A DNA stretch of 19,440 nt from DASTPP01 sp035762175. Lineage in GTDB: Bacteria > Myxococcota_A > Polyangia > Polyangiales > Polyangiaceae. Positions within the stretch are counted from its first letter, which is position 1. Each line of letters opens with the position of its first letter. The DNA lies in assembly GCA_035762175.1 (NCBI GenBank), contig DASTPP010000366.1:1-19440 (forward strand), in the 5' to 3' direction. Made by a program: the position numbers and the translations under genes. This document shows positions 12,552-19,440 of this stretch, one piece after another. The notes under the pieces were generated by a model. It saw nothing but the letters and a program-made list of their open reading frames with translations. It was not told where the DNA came from and searched no databases.

Positions 12552-13370
12552 TCAGTTGCGGAAGGTCGTGTAGCAAGCCCCGAGCTGCGCGCACTCGCCG
12601 CTGGCCGTCCGGACGCAGGCCTCGAAGGTGTCGCGGTCGACCGCCCCGGCCGCGTCGCAGGCGCTGCGGCAGGCGGCGTGGTCGTCGGCGCTGACGCACG
12701 CGAAGAAGTTGAGCTCGTCGCAGGCGATCTTGCACCCGAACGCCCCGGCGCCGCCGCCGGTCTCGCCGCCGGTCTCGCCGCCGGTCTCGCCGCCGGTTTC
12801 GCCGCCGTCTTCGATGTCGATGTCGATGCCGCCGCACACGCTCTCGATGCGGTCGCAGGCGTTGTTCAGCACGCAGTCGATCTGGTACTGGTAGGCCTTC
12901 GCCGCGCACTGCTGGGCGCACGCGGGCGTGGCCCCGGCGGGCAAGAAGCCGCACTGCACGCCCTTGTCGCAGGCCTGCGCGCACGAGCCGGCGGTCGCGA
13001 CGCTCTCCTGCGGGGGGGGCGGGGCCGGCTGGCCGGGCGGGGGCGCGGGCCGAATGCTGGTGCGGCACTCGGGGTCGCAGATCGAGTTCTGGGCGCAGCC
13101 GACGAAGAGCTCGATCTGCGACGTGGTCGCGGCGTCGCAGTCGGCGTAGCAGCGCGCCTGCTCGCCGGCGGAGCTGCAGTCGAAGAACTTCATCTTGTCG
13201 CACGAGCCCTTGCACTCGGTGACCTGCGCGGCGGTCGCGCCGCTGGTGCCCGGCTGGCCGGGGGCCTTGCCGTCGCCGGGGTCGCCCGACGATTCGATGG
13301 TTTCGACCGAACAGGCGGCGAGGGCGAGGGCGGCGAGGGCGCTGAAGACGAAGGGGCGTGCGGAGGACAT
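12552..13370 (-). CDS. Cys-rich lipoprotein with three related modules
   Basis: The 272-residue protein starts at the ATG at 13370, with AAAGG about 12 nt upstream. The lipobox LAAC places the lipid anchor at Cys20 after a hydrophobic signal. The mature part has three Cys-rich modules: about 52-105 (CKGSCDKMKFFDC, CYADC, CDPEC), about 127-180 (CAQACDKGVQC, CAQQC, CDRIESVC) and about 211-270 (CKIACDELNFFAC, CRSAC, CVRTASGEC). Each follows C-x3-C-x6/7-C, a second C-x3-C, then two further Cys, suggesting disulphide-bonded helical hairpins. Pro-rich and (GGET)4 linkers separate the modules. It lies on the outer or inner membrane surface; function unknown. An upstream element is shared with the next lipoprotein gene at 14320. 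Confidence 0.82.
   Translation of the reverse strand: MSSARPFVFSALAALALAACSVETIESSGDPGDGKAPGQPGTSGATAAQVTECKGSCDKMKFFDCSSAGEQARCYADCDAATTSQIELFVGCAQNSICDPECRTSIRPAPPPGQPAPPPPQESVATAGSCAQACDKGVQCGFLPAGATPACAQQCAAKAYQYQIDCVLNNACDRIESVCGGIDIDIEDGGETGGETGGETGGETGGGAGAFGCKIACDELNFFACVSADDHAACRSACDAAGAVDRDTFEACVRTASGECAQLGACYTTFRN
12751..12800 (-). repeat. 12-bp repeats encoding GGET
   Basis: Four consecutive 12-bp units, GCCGCCGGTCTC on the plus strand, encode GGETGGETGGETGGET in the linker before the third Cys-rich module of the lipoprotein. Copies are nearly identical, suggesting slippage. They are not CRISPR-like, as there are no spacers. Confidence 0.8.
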
Positions 13371-13534
13371 GAACGGAGGCCTTTCTCGAATCGAAGGTCG
13401 AAACGAAGTTCGCGGCCCGGCGCGCGCTTCTCGGGCGCGCCGGGGCGGGCCCCGGCCGGCGCCTTCGTCGACGACGGGCGCGGCTCGGGCCGGGGGGGCG
13501 TGGGGCGGCGGCCTCTTCGGCCCGACGCCCTCGC

Positions 13535-13594
13535 CTATCTACAAGAGGCGCCCGCGGGCGCCCTGATGCACGAAATCGTCCGCGGGGTCGAAAC
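13535..13594 (-). promoter_or_regulatory. Shared upstream element, copy 1
   Basis: This copy lies 165-225 bp upstream of the Cys-rich lipoprotein start at 13370. On the plus strand it reads CTACAAGAGG (13539-13548), a perfect 16-bp palindrome GGCGCCCGCGGGCGCC (13547-13562), TGATGCACGAAATCGT and GTCGAAAC. The same order of blocks recurs at 14416-14480 upstream of the other lipoprotein gene. It also sits 22 bp beyond the stop of that gene, so a terminator role cannot be excluded for this copy. Confidence 0.55.
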
Positions 13595-13615
13595 TCGCCG
13601 CGGGGCCCCGCCGCG

Positions 13616-14320
13616 TCAGCGCCGGAAGCACCAGGTGCCGAAGTCCGCGTCGTTGAAGAACTGCCGGGTGCAGTTGTACCCGCTCGGGCAGTCGGCCTGA
13701 TCGGTGCCGTCGGGGGTGCACTGCTGCGAGCAGACGCCGAGAAGGTCGGGGTTGGTCGAGTCGGTGGCGAAGTCGAGGCAGGTCAGGTCGCCCACGCAGG
13801 GGCCCTTCTCGGTGTCGAGGCAGGTGATGGCGCCGCTGCAGTCGCAGACCTCGCCGAGCTCCGCCCGATCGCCCGTGCCCGAGCCGCCGGTGCCCGAGCC
13901 GCCGGTGCCCGAGCCGCCCGTGCCGGAGCCGCCCGTGCCGGAGCCGCCCGTGCCGGGGGTACCGGCGGGGCAGAGCGAGAGCGGTTCGACCGCGTCCATC
14001 AGCTCTTGGCACGACTTCCCTTCGAGACAGGTGAGCTGGCCCTCCGTCGGCGACGGGCCGCAGAGCTGCTGGCAGTAGGGGTCGACCAGCTCCGCCGGCA
14101 GCATGCAGGCGGTGGCCTTGACCGAGCAGCGGCCCGCGCAGTTGGCCGCGGGGCCGGTGCCCGAGCCGCCCGTGCCCGAGCCGTTCGTGCCCGAGCCGTT
14201 CGTGCCCGAGCCGCCGCTGCCGTTGTTCGCCGAGGCGTCGTCATCGTCGTCGCCCCCGCAGGCGTTCGTGAGCGCGAAGAGGGCTGCGAGCAGCAACCCA
14301 CAAGCCGAAGAGAGCTTCAT
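13616..14320 (-). CDS. Cys-rich lipoprotein with GGSGT linkers
   Basis: The 234-residue protein starts at the ATG at 14320, with AGGAA about 8 nt upstream. The signal peptide ends in the lipobox LTNAC (Cys21), followed by GGDDDDD. A GSGTN/GSGTG linker leads to a first Cys-rich part (about 58-118, CAGRCSVKATAC, CQQLC, CLEGKSC, CPAG). A second linker of about six GGSGT units follows (about 122-150). The C-terminal part (about 155-234) holds about ten Cys (CDCSGAITC, CVGDLTC, CSQQC, CPSGYNC, WC near the end), suggesting a disulphide-rich domain. No known family is identified. It is an envelope-anchored protein, probably surface-exposed. It lies in tandem with the other Cys-rich lipoprotein gene, and both have the same upstream element. 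Confidence 0.82.
   Translation of the reverse strand: MKLSSACGLLLAALFALTNACGGDDDDDASANNGSGGSGTNGSGTNGSGTGGSGTGPAANCAGRCSVKATACMLPAELVDPYCQQLCGPSPTEGQLTCLEGKSCQELMDAVEPLSLCPAGTPGTGGSGTGGSGTGGSGTGGSGTGGSGTGDRAELGEVCDCSGAITCLDTEKGPCVGDLTCLDFATDSTNPDLLGVCSQQCTPDGTDQADCPSGYNCTRQFFNDADFGTWCFRR
13875..13949 (-). repeat. 15-bp repeats encoding GGSGT
   Basis: Five consecutive 15-bp units of GTGCCCGAGCCGCCS type (plus strand) encode the main GGSGT linker of the second lipoprotein. A partial sixth copy follows. A related four-copy array is at 14157-14216 in the same gene. The period and near-identity suggest expansion by slippage. Confidence 0.88.
14157..14216 (-). repeat. 15-bp repeats encoding GSGTN/GSGTG
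   Basis: Four 15-bp copies related to those at 13875-13949, two of them with GTTC at the end so that Asn replaces Gly. They form the linker between the acid-rich lipid-proximal tail and the first Cys-rich part of the second lipoprotein. Confidence 0.85.
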
Positions 14321-14415
14321 TGTCTGGTTCCTAGCCTTTCCGTTTGCCGGGCCGGCGGCGCTCGCGGGGGCCTCGGGGCGGAGGGGTGGGGCCGACCCCC
14401 GGGGCGGCGCCGTCG

Positions 14416-14480
14416 CTGCCTACAAGAGGGGCCTTCGGTCGCCTTGATGCACAAAATCGTACAAGGGGGCGTTCGAAACC
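14416..14480 (-). promoter_or_regulatory. Shared upstream element, copy 2
   Basis: This copy lies about 95-160 bp upstream of the lipoprotein start at 14320. Plus strand: CTACAAGAGG (14420-14429), a short hairpin GGCC-TTC-GGTC (with one G-U pair), TTGATGCACAAAATCGT (14444-14460) and GTTCGAAAC. It matches copy 1 at 13535-13594 in block order and spacing, although the hairpin sequence differs. No gene ends here, so a terminator role is unlikely for this copy. It is best read as a promoter or leader element. The rest of the 14321-14646 gap shows only GC-rich low-complexity DNA. Confidence 0.55.
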
Positions 14481-14646
14481 GGCCTCGGGGGCTTACCCGC
14501 CGGCGCCCCGGGGCCGGAGGGGGCGGCCCACCCCTTTGCCGCCGAGCGCGGGCCGGGGCGGGGGCGGGCGCGGGCGGGCGCGGGCCCGAAGGGGCGGGGG
14601 TAGGGTGGATGGAGCCCTCAGCGGGGGGGCTTTGAGGTATGGTTTT

Positions 14647-16842
14647 GTGGTGGTACGAGCCCAGACGCCCCGGCTTCTTTTCGCCCTGCCGCTGCTCTTG
14701 GGGGGGTGCGGGGTGCTCTGGGGCCTCGACGAGATCGCCTACCAAGAGCCCGGCGCGGCCGCGGCGGCCGGGGCGGCGGGGCAGCCTTCGGCGGGGGCGG
14801 CGGGCTCGGCCCCGGGGCAAGGGTCGGCCGGGGCGCCGGCGGCCGGGGCCGCGGGGGCGGGGGGCACGGCGGTGCTGGCGGTGGTCGACATGCCGGGCTG
14901 CTCGCCGAGCCTCGAGTGCGGCGACGACAAGGCGAGCTGCTGCCAGGCGCGGCTGGTGCCGGCCTCGCGCGAGGGCCCCTTCCCGATGGGGTGCACCTGG
15001 ACGCCGAGCAACCCGTGCCTCACCCAGACCGAGGGGCCGGAGCACGAGGCGCGCGTCGGCGACTTTTATCTCGATACCTTCGAGGCGACGGTCGGGCGGT
15101 TCCGCGGGTTTTTGAACGAGTACGACGTCTGGCGCAGCGAAGAGAACCCGCGGCAGGGCGCCGGGGCGCACCCGCGCGTCGCCGGCAGCGGCTGGCAGTC
15201 TTCGTGGAACTACGCCCTGCCCTCGGACGCCTACCGCCTCGAGATGGAGGTGGGCTGCGAGCCGGGGCAAGCGGCCTGGTCGGTCGAGGGCGGCGGCGCG
15301 CTGGCGATGAACTGCCTGTCGTGGCCCGTGGCCTTCGCCTTCTGCGCCTGGAGCGGGGGGCGCCTGCCGACCGAGGCCGAGTGGGAGTACGCCGCCGCCG
15401 GCGGCCCCGAGAACCGCCGCTACCCCTGGGGCGACGCCGAGCCGACCTCGCTGCTCGCGGTCTACAACTACCAGGGCGTGTACGACCCGACGCCCTTCTC
15501 GCTCTCGGCGGTGGGCATTCGGCCGGCGGGCAACGGGCGCTGGGGCCACGCCGACCTGGCGGGCAACGTCTTCGAGTGGACGCTCGACCAGTACAGCGAG
15601 TTCTTCCTCAAGTCGGGCGCGCCCGGCTACCTGTGTCACGACTGCGCCAACCTCGGCACGGTCGAAGACGATCACGTGCTGCGCGGCGGCGGCTTCGGCT
15701 GGGGTGTCGACTACCTGCGCGCCGCCGACCGCGAGTCCGACTCGGGGCGCGTCGTGCCCCAGCGCGCCGGGGTGCGCTGCGCCTACGACGTGCCCGGCGC
15801 GGCGGGCGCGGGCGGGTCGGCCGGCGCGGGCGGGTCGGCCGGCGCGGCCGGCGCGAGCGCGCCCGACCCGGCCGAGGTCGGCTGCATCGACGAGTGGCGC
15901 TGCGGCGACGAGGCGGTGAGCTGCTGCGAGCGCCAGGCCGTGCCGGCCGCGAGCTCGGGCGCGCTGCCGATGGGCTGCCCGGGCGGGGCCTCGTGCGACG
16001 CGGCCGCGCAGCCCGAGCACGCGGCCACGGTCGGCGACTTCTGGCTCGACACCTTCGAGGTGAGCGTCGGGCGCTTCAAGCGCTTCGAAGAAGACTACAA
16101 CCTCTGGCGCCAGCAGGGTAACCCCGTCGAGGGCGCCGGGGCCAACCCGCGCGTGGCCGGCAGCGGCTGGGTAACCTACTGGGACTACGCGCTGCCGAGC
16201 TCGTCGATCTGGTTCAGGCTCTTGCTCTGGTGCGCGAGCGACGAGCACTCGACCTATTCGAACGACGACCTGGCCATGCCGGTCAACTGCGTCTCGTGGC
16301 CGCTCGCCTTCGCCTACTGCGCCTGGAGCGGGGGGCGCCTGCCGACCGAGGCCGAGTGGGAGTACGCCGCCGCCGGCGGCCCCGAGAACCGCCGCTACCC
16401 CTGGGGCGACGCGGCGCCCGCGCCCGACCGCGCGGTCTTCACGGCGCCGGGCACGACGCCGCCCGAGCAGCCCTTCGGGCTGCTGGGGGGCCGGACGGCG
16501 GGGCGGGGCCGCTTCGGCCACCACGATCTGGCGGGCAACCTCTCGGAGTGGACGCTCGACCTCTACGACTCGTCGTTTTACGCGCCCGGCGGCCCCGGCA
16601 ACCCGTGCAGCGATTGCGCCAAGCTCGGCGACTTCAATGACGATCACGTCATGCGCGGCGGCAATTGGGCCGACGGCCCCGAGCAGCTCAGCGCCTGGGG
16701 CCGGGCCCTCGGCCCGCGCTTCGTCTCGCCGAAGGACGAGGTCAAAGGGGCCGAGCGGGTGGGCCTGCGGTGCGCGTACGACGGCAGCACCTCGGCGGGC
16801 GCCGGCGGCCGCGCGGGCCCGGCGCGCGAGGCCGGCCGGTAG
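14647..16842 (+). CDS. Lipoprotein with two tandem FGE-sulfatase (SUMF1-like) folds
   Basis: The 731-residue protein starts at a GTG (14647), with GAGG at 14634-14637; a GTG at 14650 is an alternative. The signal peptide ends in the lipobox LLGGC (Cys21). A low-complexity Ala/Gly region precedes FGE-fold domain 1 (about 79-380). An AGAGGSAGAGGSAG linker leads to domain 2 (about 409-715). Both have PMGC, VGDFxLDTFE, SWPxAFxxCAWSGGRLPTEAEW, RYPWGDA and DDHVxRGG. The Cys-containing W-x-C-x4-C stretch of active formylglycine-generating enzymes is absent in both (RGGGFGWGVDYL and RGGNWADGPEQL), so catalysis is unlikely and a binding or structural role is inferred. Extra Cys pairs (ASCCQ, VSCCE) suggest disulphides. 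The stop is 6 bp before the kinase start. Confidence 0.9.
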   Translation: MVVRAQTPRLLFALPLLLGGCGVLWGLDEIAYQEPGAAAAAGAAGQPSAGAAGSAPGQGSAGAPAAGAAGAGGTAVLAVVDMPGCSPSLECGDDKASCCQARLVPASREGPFPMGCTWTPSNPCLTQTEGPEHEARVGDFYLDTFEATVGRFRGFLNEYDVWRSEENPRQGAGAHPRVAGSGWQSSWNYALPSDAYRLEMEVGCEPGQAAWSVEGGGALAMNCLSWPVAFAFCAWSGGRLPTEAEWEYAAAGGPENRRYPWGDAEPTSLLAVYNYQGVYDPTPFSLSAVGIRPAGNGRWGHADLAGNVFEWTLDQYSEFFLKSGAPGYLCHDCANLGTVEDDHVLRGGGFGWGVDYLRAADRESDSGRVVPQRAGVRCAYDVPGAAGAGGSAGAGGSAGAAGASAPDPAEVGCIDEWRCGDEAVSCCERQAVPAASSGALPMGCPGGASCDAAAQPEHAATVGDFWLDTFEVSVGRFKRFEEDYNLWRQQGNPVEGAGANPRVAGSGWVTYWDYALPSSSIWFRLLLWCASDEHSTYSNDDLAMPVNCVSWPLAFAYCAWSGGRLPTEAEWEYAAAGGPENRRYPWGDAAPAPDRAVFTAPGTTPPEQPFGLLGGRTAGRGRFGHHDLAGNLSEWTLDLYDSSFYAPGGPGNPCSDCAKLGDFNDDHVMRGGNWADGPEQLSAWGRALGPRFVSPKDEVKGAERVGLRCAYDGSTSAGAGGRAGPAREAGR
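15343..16412 (+). repeat. 95-bp exact repeat between the two FGE-fold domains
   Basis: 15343-15437 and 16318-16412 are identical base for base over 95 bp. They encode CAWSGGRLPTEAEWEYAAAG and the following residues through the WGDA motif. Flanking parts of the domains differ much more. Identity including silent positions points to gene conversion or a recent partial exchange between the domains. Confidence 0.93.
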
Positions 16843-16848
16843 GCGGCG

Positions 16849-18531
16849 GTGGCGGCGGGCGCGACGAATCGGCGTGGGCCGGGGGCGGCGGGGGCCTGCC
16901 CCGACGAAGAGGCGCTGCTCGCGTACCTCGAGGCGGGGCTCATCGGCGCGGGCGCGCCGGCGCTCGAGGCGCATGTCGACGGCTGCGAGCGCTGCCGCCA
17001 GGTGGTCGCCGCGTTGGGCCCGCTGCCGCTGTACGGCGGGGGGCAGGGGGGCGAGCCGGCCGGCGAGGGGCAGGGGGGCGAGCCGGCCGGCGCGACGCCC
17101 GGGCGCGGGGCCGCGCGGCCCGGGGGCGCGGGCGGCTCGGCGGCCGCGACGACGCTGGCGTCGGCCCGGCCGGCGGCGGGCGCAGAGGCCTGGGGCGGCG
17201 AGGTGCTCGCGGGCAAGTACCGCGTGCTCGGCGAGCTCGGGCGGGGCGGCATGGGCGTGGTGCTCGAGGCCGAGCACGTGGGGGTGTCCGAGCGTTTTGC
17301 GATCAAGCTGGTGCGGGCCGAGGGCGGCGAGGGCGGCGCGCGGCGCCTGATGCGCGAGGCGAAGCTGGCGGCGCAGGTGGGCGGGCGGCACGTCGCGCGG
17401 GTCTACGACGTCGGCACGCTCGGCGACGGCCACATGTTCCTGGTGATGGAGCGGCTCTACGGCGAAGACCTGCAGTCGGCGATCCGGCGGCGCGGGGCGC
17501 TGCCCTTCGACGAGGCGGTCGGGTACGTGGCGCAGGCGTGCGAGGCGGTGGGGCGCGCGCACGCGGCGGGGGTGATTCACCGCGACTTGAAGCCGGCGAA
17601 CCTCTTTCTGGCGAGCGAAGAGGGCGGCGGGGTGGTCGTCAAGGTGCTCGACTTCGGGCTGGCGAAGCTGGCCGAGCGGCCGCGCATCGACGACGAGCTC
17701 AGCCTGACGACGAGCGCGACGATCATCGGCTCGCCGCGCTACATGTCGCCCGAGCAGATCCGCGACGCGCGCGGGGTCGACGAGCGGAGCGACGTCTGGT
17801 CGCTCGGGGTCATCTTGTTCGAGATGCTGGCGGGCGAGCCGCCCTTCGCGGGCACGACGATCTCGGGCCTCTGGGCGAGCATCGTCGCCGACCCGCCGCG
17901 GCCCTTGCGGGGCCTCAGGCCCGGGGTGCCCGAGGGGCTCGCGGCGCTCGTCGAGGCGTGCCTGGCGAAAGATCCGGGCGAGCGGCCGCCGAGCGTGGCC
18001 GAGCTCGCGCGGCGCGCGCGCGCGGCGCTCGAGGGCGGGGCGCGGGCGGCGCCGACGCTGCCGCCCGCGGCGCCCGGGGCGGCCGGGCGGGCGGGCGGCG
18101 CCGGGGCGGGGCGGCGGCGCTTGGCGGCGGCGTTCGCGGTCGCCGCGGCGCTCGGGGTCGCGTCGGTCGGGGTCGCGGTCTCGCGGGGCGCGTTCGAGGC
18201 GGGGCCGGCGTCGGCCGGGGGCTCGGTCGCCGGGGCCGAGGCGCCCGCGCCGGGCCCCGCTGACGAGGCGGTGTCGGGGGCGAAGGCACCTGCCGCGGCG
18301 CCCGGCGAGGCGGCGTCGGGGGCGAGGGCGTCTGCCGCGGCGCCCGCGGCGTCGAGCGCCCGGGTCACCGAGTCGGCCGTCGCAGCTGCGGGCGCGCCGC
18401 CGGCCCCGGCGTCGGCGGCGCCGAGGCGCCTCGAGCGGGGCCGTGGTAGTAAAGAAGCGGGCCAGAGGGCTCATGGTGCCGCCTCCGTCAACGACATCTT
18501 CTTCGGCAAAGAGACCGACTCGCGGCACTGA
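16849..18531 (+). CDS. Zinc-finger Ser/Thr protein kinase, single-pass membrane
   Basis: The 560-residue kinase starts at a GTG 6 bp after the stop of the FGE-fold lipoprotein gene. Residues 17-49 (CPDEEALLAYLE, then HVDGCERC) resemble the anti-sigma-type zinc finger often placed in front of myxobacterial kinases. A Gly/Pro-rich linker with two GQGGEPAG copies follows. The kinase domain (about 122-390) has GRGGMG, Lys153, Glu170, HRDLKPAN (Asp246), DFG (268-270), an activation loop with LTTSATIIGSPRYMSPE, and SDVWSLGVILFEML, so it should be active. A membrane helix (about 424-445, LAAAFAVAAALGVASVGVAV) is followed by a long Ala/Pro-rich, presumably extracytoplasmic tail ending in SVNDIFFGKETDSRH. 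The last 59 bp overlap the next gene. Substrates are unknown; the FHA proteins in this window are candidates. Confidence 0.92.
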   Translation: MAAGATNRRGPGAAGACPDEEALLAYLEAGLIGAGAPALEAHVDGCERCRQVVAALGPLPLYGGGQGGEPAGEGQGGEPAGATPGRGAARPGGAGGSAAATTLASARPAAGAEAWGGEVLAGKYRVLGELGRGGMGVVLEAEHVGVSERFAIKLVRAEGGEGGARRLMREAKLAAQVGGRHVARVYDVGTLGDGHMFLVMERLYGEDLQSAIRRRGALPFDEAVGYVAQACEAVGRAHAAGVIHRDLKPANLFLASEEGGGVVVKVLDFGLAKLAERPRIDDELSLTTSATIIGSPRYMSPEQIRDARGVDERSDVWSLGVILFEMLAGEPPFAGTTISGLWASIVADPPRPLRGLRPGVPEGLAALVEACLAKDPGERPPSVAELARRARAALEGGARAAPTLPPAAPGAAGRAGGAGAGRRRLAAAFAVAAALGVASVGVAVSRGAFEAGPASAGGSVAGAEAPAPGPADEAVSGAKAPAAAPGEAASGARASAAAPAASSARVTESAVAAAGAPPAPASAAPRRLERGRGSKEAGQRAHGAASVNDIFFGKETDSRH

Positions 18532-19440
18532 GCGGCGGGGCGGGCGGCGGCGCGCCTTCGCCCTCGTGCCCCTCGGCGGGCTCTTGCTGGCCGGGGGGGC
18601 CTCCGCCCAGAGCGCGGGCGACGCGGCGGCGGCCGAAGAGCTCTTTCGGCAGGCCAAGGCGCTCATCGCGCAGGGCGACTACGAGCAGGCCTGCCCGAAG
18701 CTCGCCGAGAGCCACCGCCTCGACCCCGCGAGCGGCACCGTGCTGACGCTCGCGCTTTGTTATCGGGCGCAGGGCAAGACGGCGAGCGCGTGGGCGTCGT
18801 TTCAAGAGGCGCTGTCGCGGGCCAAGCAAGACCGGCGGCCCGACCGCGAGCGGGTGGCGCAGCGCGAGATCGCGGCGATCGAGCCGCGCCTCTCGCGCCT
18901 GCGGGTGCGGGTCGAGCCGGCGGCGGGGGCCTTGCCGGGCTTTCGCCTGCTGCGCGACGGCCAGCCGCTCGGCCCCGCCTCGTACGGGGTCGCGGTGCCG
19001 GTCGACCCGGGCGGGCACGAGGTGACGGCGAGCGCCGAGGGGCACAAGCCGTTTCGGGCCGAGGTCCAGGTGGGCGCGGCGGCCGACGCGCTCGAGGTGC
19101 TGGTGCCGGCGCTCGAGCCCGAGCCGCCGGCGCCCGCGCCGCCTGCCCCGACCCCGCCCCCGGCCGCCGTCCCGACGCCCGCCCCGACGCCCGCCCCGGC
19201 CCCGGCGGGGCCGCGTGCGCCGGCGCCGCCCGAGGGGCCATCAACCGGGCAGCGCGTGCTCGGCTACGGGGGCATCGGCGTCGGCTCGGCGCTGCTCGGC
19301 GTCGCGCTTTATTACGGGTACCGCGTCAAGGTCGACAGCGACGCGGCGCGCGACCGCTGCCCGACGAGCCCCTGCGCCGACGAAGAGGGCGTGCGGCGCA
19401 ACGAGTCGGCGCGCGACAGCGCCACGATCGCCAACGTGAG
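18473..19440 (+). CDS. TPR protein with PEGA-like region, 3' end beyond window
   Basis: The start is taken at the ATG at 18473, with AGAGGG 4-9 bases upstream. It overlaps the kinase gene by 59 bp in another frame. The frame stays open to the window edge (322 codons seen). A long basic n-region and hydrophobic core end in GGASA, a likely signal-peptidase I site before Gln46. TPR-like helices follow (about 53-118, AEELFRQAKALIAQGDYEQA, LCYRAQGKTASAWASFQEAL). Residues 144-212 form a PEGA-like beta domain (RVRVEPA, DGQPLG, VPVDPGGHEVTASAEGHKPF). A Pro/Ala linker leads to a Gly-rich membrane helix (about 262-282) and a CPTSPC pair typical of a myxobacterial envelope family. It is probably periplasmic and the third member of the lipoprotein-kinase operon. 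Confidence 0.82.
   Translation, partial: MVPPPSTTSSSAKRPTRGTERRGGRRRAFALVPLGGLLLAGGASAQSAGDAAAAEELFRQAKALIAQGDYEQACPKLAESHRLDPASGTVLTLALCYRAQGKTASAWASFQEALSRAKQDRRPDRERVAQREIAAIEPRLSRLRVRVEPAAGALPGFRLLRDGQPLGPASYGVAVPVDPGGHEVTASAEGHKPFRAEVQVGAAADALEVLVPALEPEPPAPAPPAPTPPPAAVPTPAPTPAPAPAGPRAPAPPEGPSTGQRVLGYGGIGVGSALLGVALYYGYRVKVDSDAARDRCPTSPCADEEGVRRNESARDSATIANV

Noticed and set aside
13875..13949. CRISPR-like or VNTR-only locus
   Set aside because: These are contiguous 15-bp units in frame inside a lipoprotein gene, explained as a Gly/Ser/Thr linker.
14639..15115. ATG at 14639 as start of a gene
   Set aside because: It is in a different frame from the FGE-fold protein and gives a short Arg-rich product; the GTG at 14647 gives a proper lipoprotein signal.
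14317..18666. A 4.3-kb open frame on the minus strand
   Set aside because: It lies antisense to the FGE-fold lipoprotein and the kinase, both with clear domain motifs. Its product is Arg/Ala/Pro low-complexity with no motif. It is open only because of the high GC content.

Overview
The window is very GC-rich, with a strong G/C bias at third codon positions. That leaves long open frames on the antisense strand of nearly every gene. Its content points to a large-genome member of Myxococcota (Polyangiales/Sorangium-like): two Hanks-type Ser/Thr kinases, FHA proteins, an FHA-AAA+ regulator, Cys-rich lipoproteins with Gly/Ser/Thr linkers, formylglycine-generating-enzyme (FGE)-fold lipoproteins and a TPR/PEGA-type envelope protein. 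This assignment is inference from gene content. I see no tRNA, rRNA, CRISPR array or insertion-sequence transposase.

Layout. 1-617: non-coding, with tandem and inverted repeats and a structured leader. 618-1424: unknown basic protein. 1611-2513: Uma2-like nuclease fold with a long coiled-coil tail. 2633-3238 (minus): small secreted protein of unknown function. 3239-3648: intergenic nest of hairpins. 3649-7295 (minus): a signalling pair, an FHA-AAA+-Fis regulator followed with a 4-bp start/stop overlap by a membrane Ser/Thr kinase that has a repeat-filled activation loop. 7501-8058: NADAR/YbiA-like protein. 8222-9760: APC-family amino acid permease. 9900-12236: double-FHA membrane protein with a repeat-rich stalk. 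12239-12408: a 170-bp nearly complete palindrome resembling a miniature inverted-repeat element. About 12435-12540: a possible decayed alpha/beta-hydrolase fragment. 12552-13370 and 13616-14320 (both minus): two Cys-rich lipoproteins, each preceded by a copy of the same roughly 60-bp element. 14647 to the end of the window: an operon of a tandem FGE-fold lipoprotein, a zinc-finger Ser/Thr kinase, and a TPR protein with a PEGA-like region cut by the window edge.

How the genes may work together. Two phospho-signalling modules stand out. In the first, a kinase with an extracytoplasmic domain is translationally coupled to an FHA regulator whose sigma-54 contact motif and Walker B glutamate are both altered, so it may not be a conventional sigma-54 activator. 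In the second, a surface lipoprotein with two FGE folds that lack the catalytic cysteines is tightly coupled to a kinase and a TPR/PEGA-like protein, which suggests an envelope-sensing unit. The most novel-looking non-coding signals are the 12239-12408 palindrome, the duplicated element upstream of both Cys-rich lipoprotein genes, and the hairpin cluster at 3346-3660.
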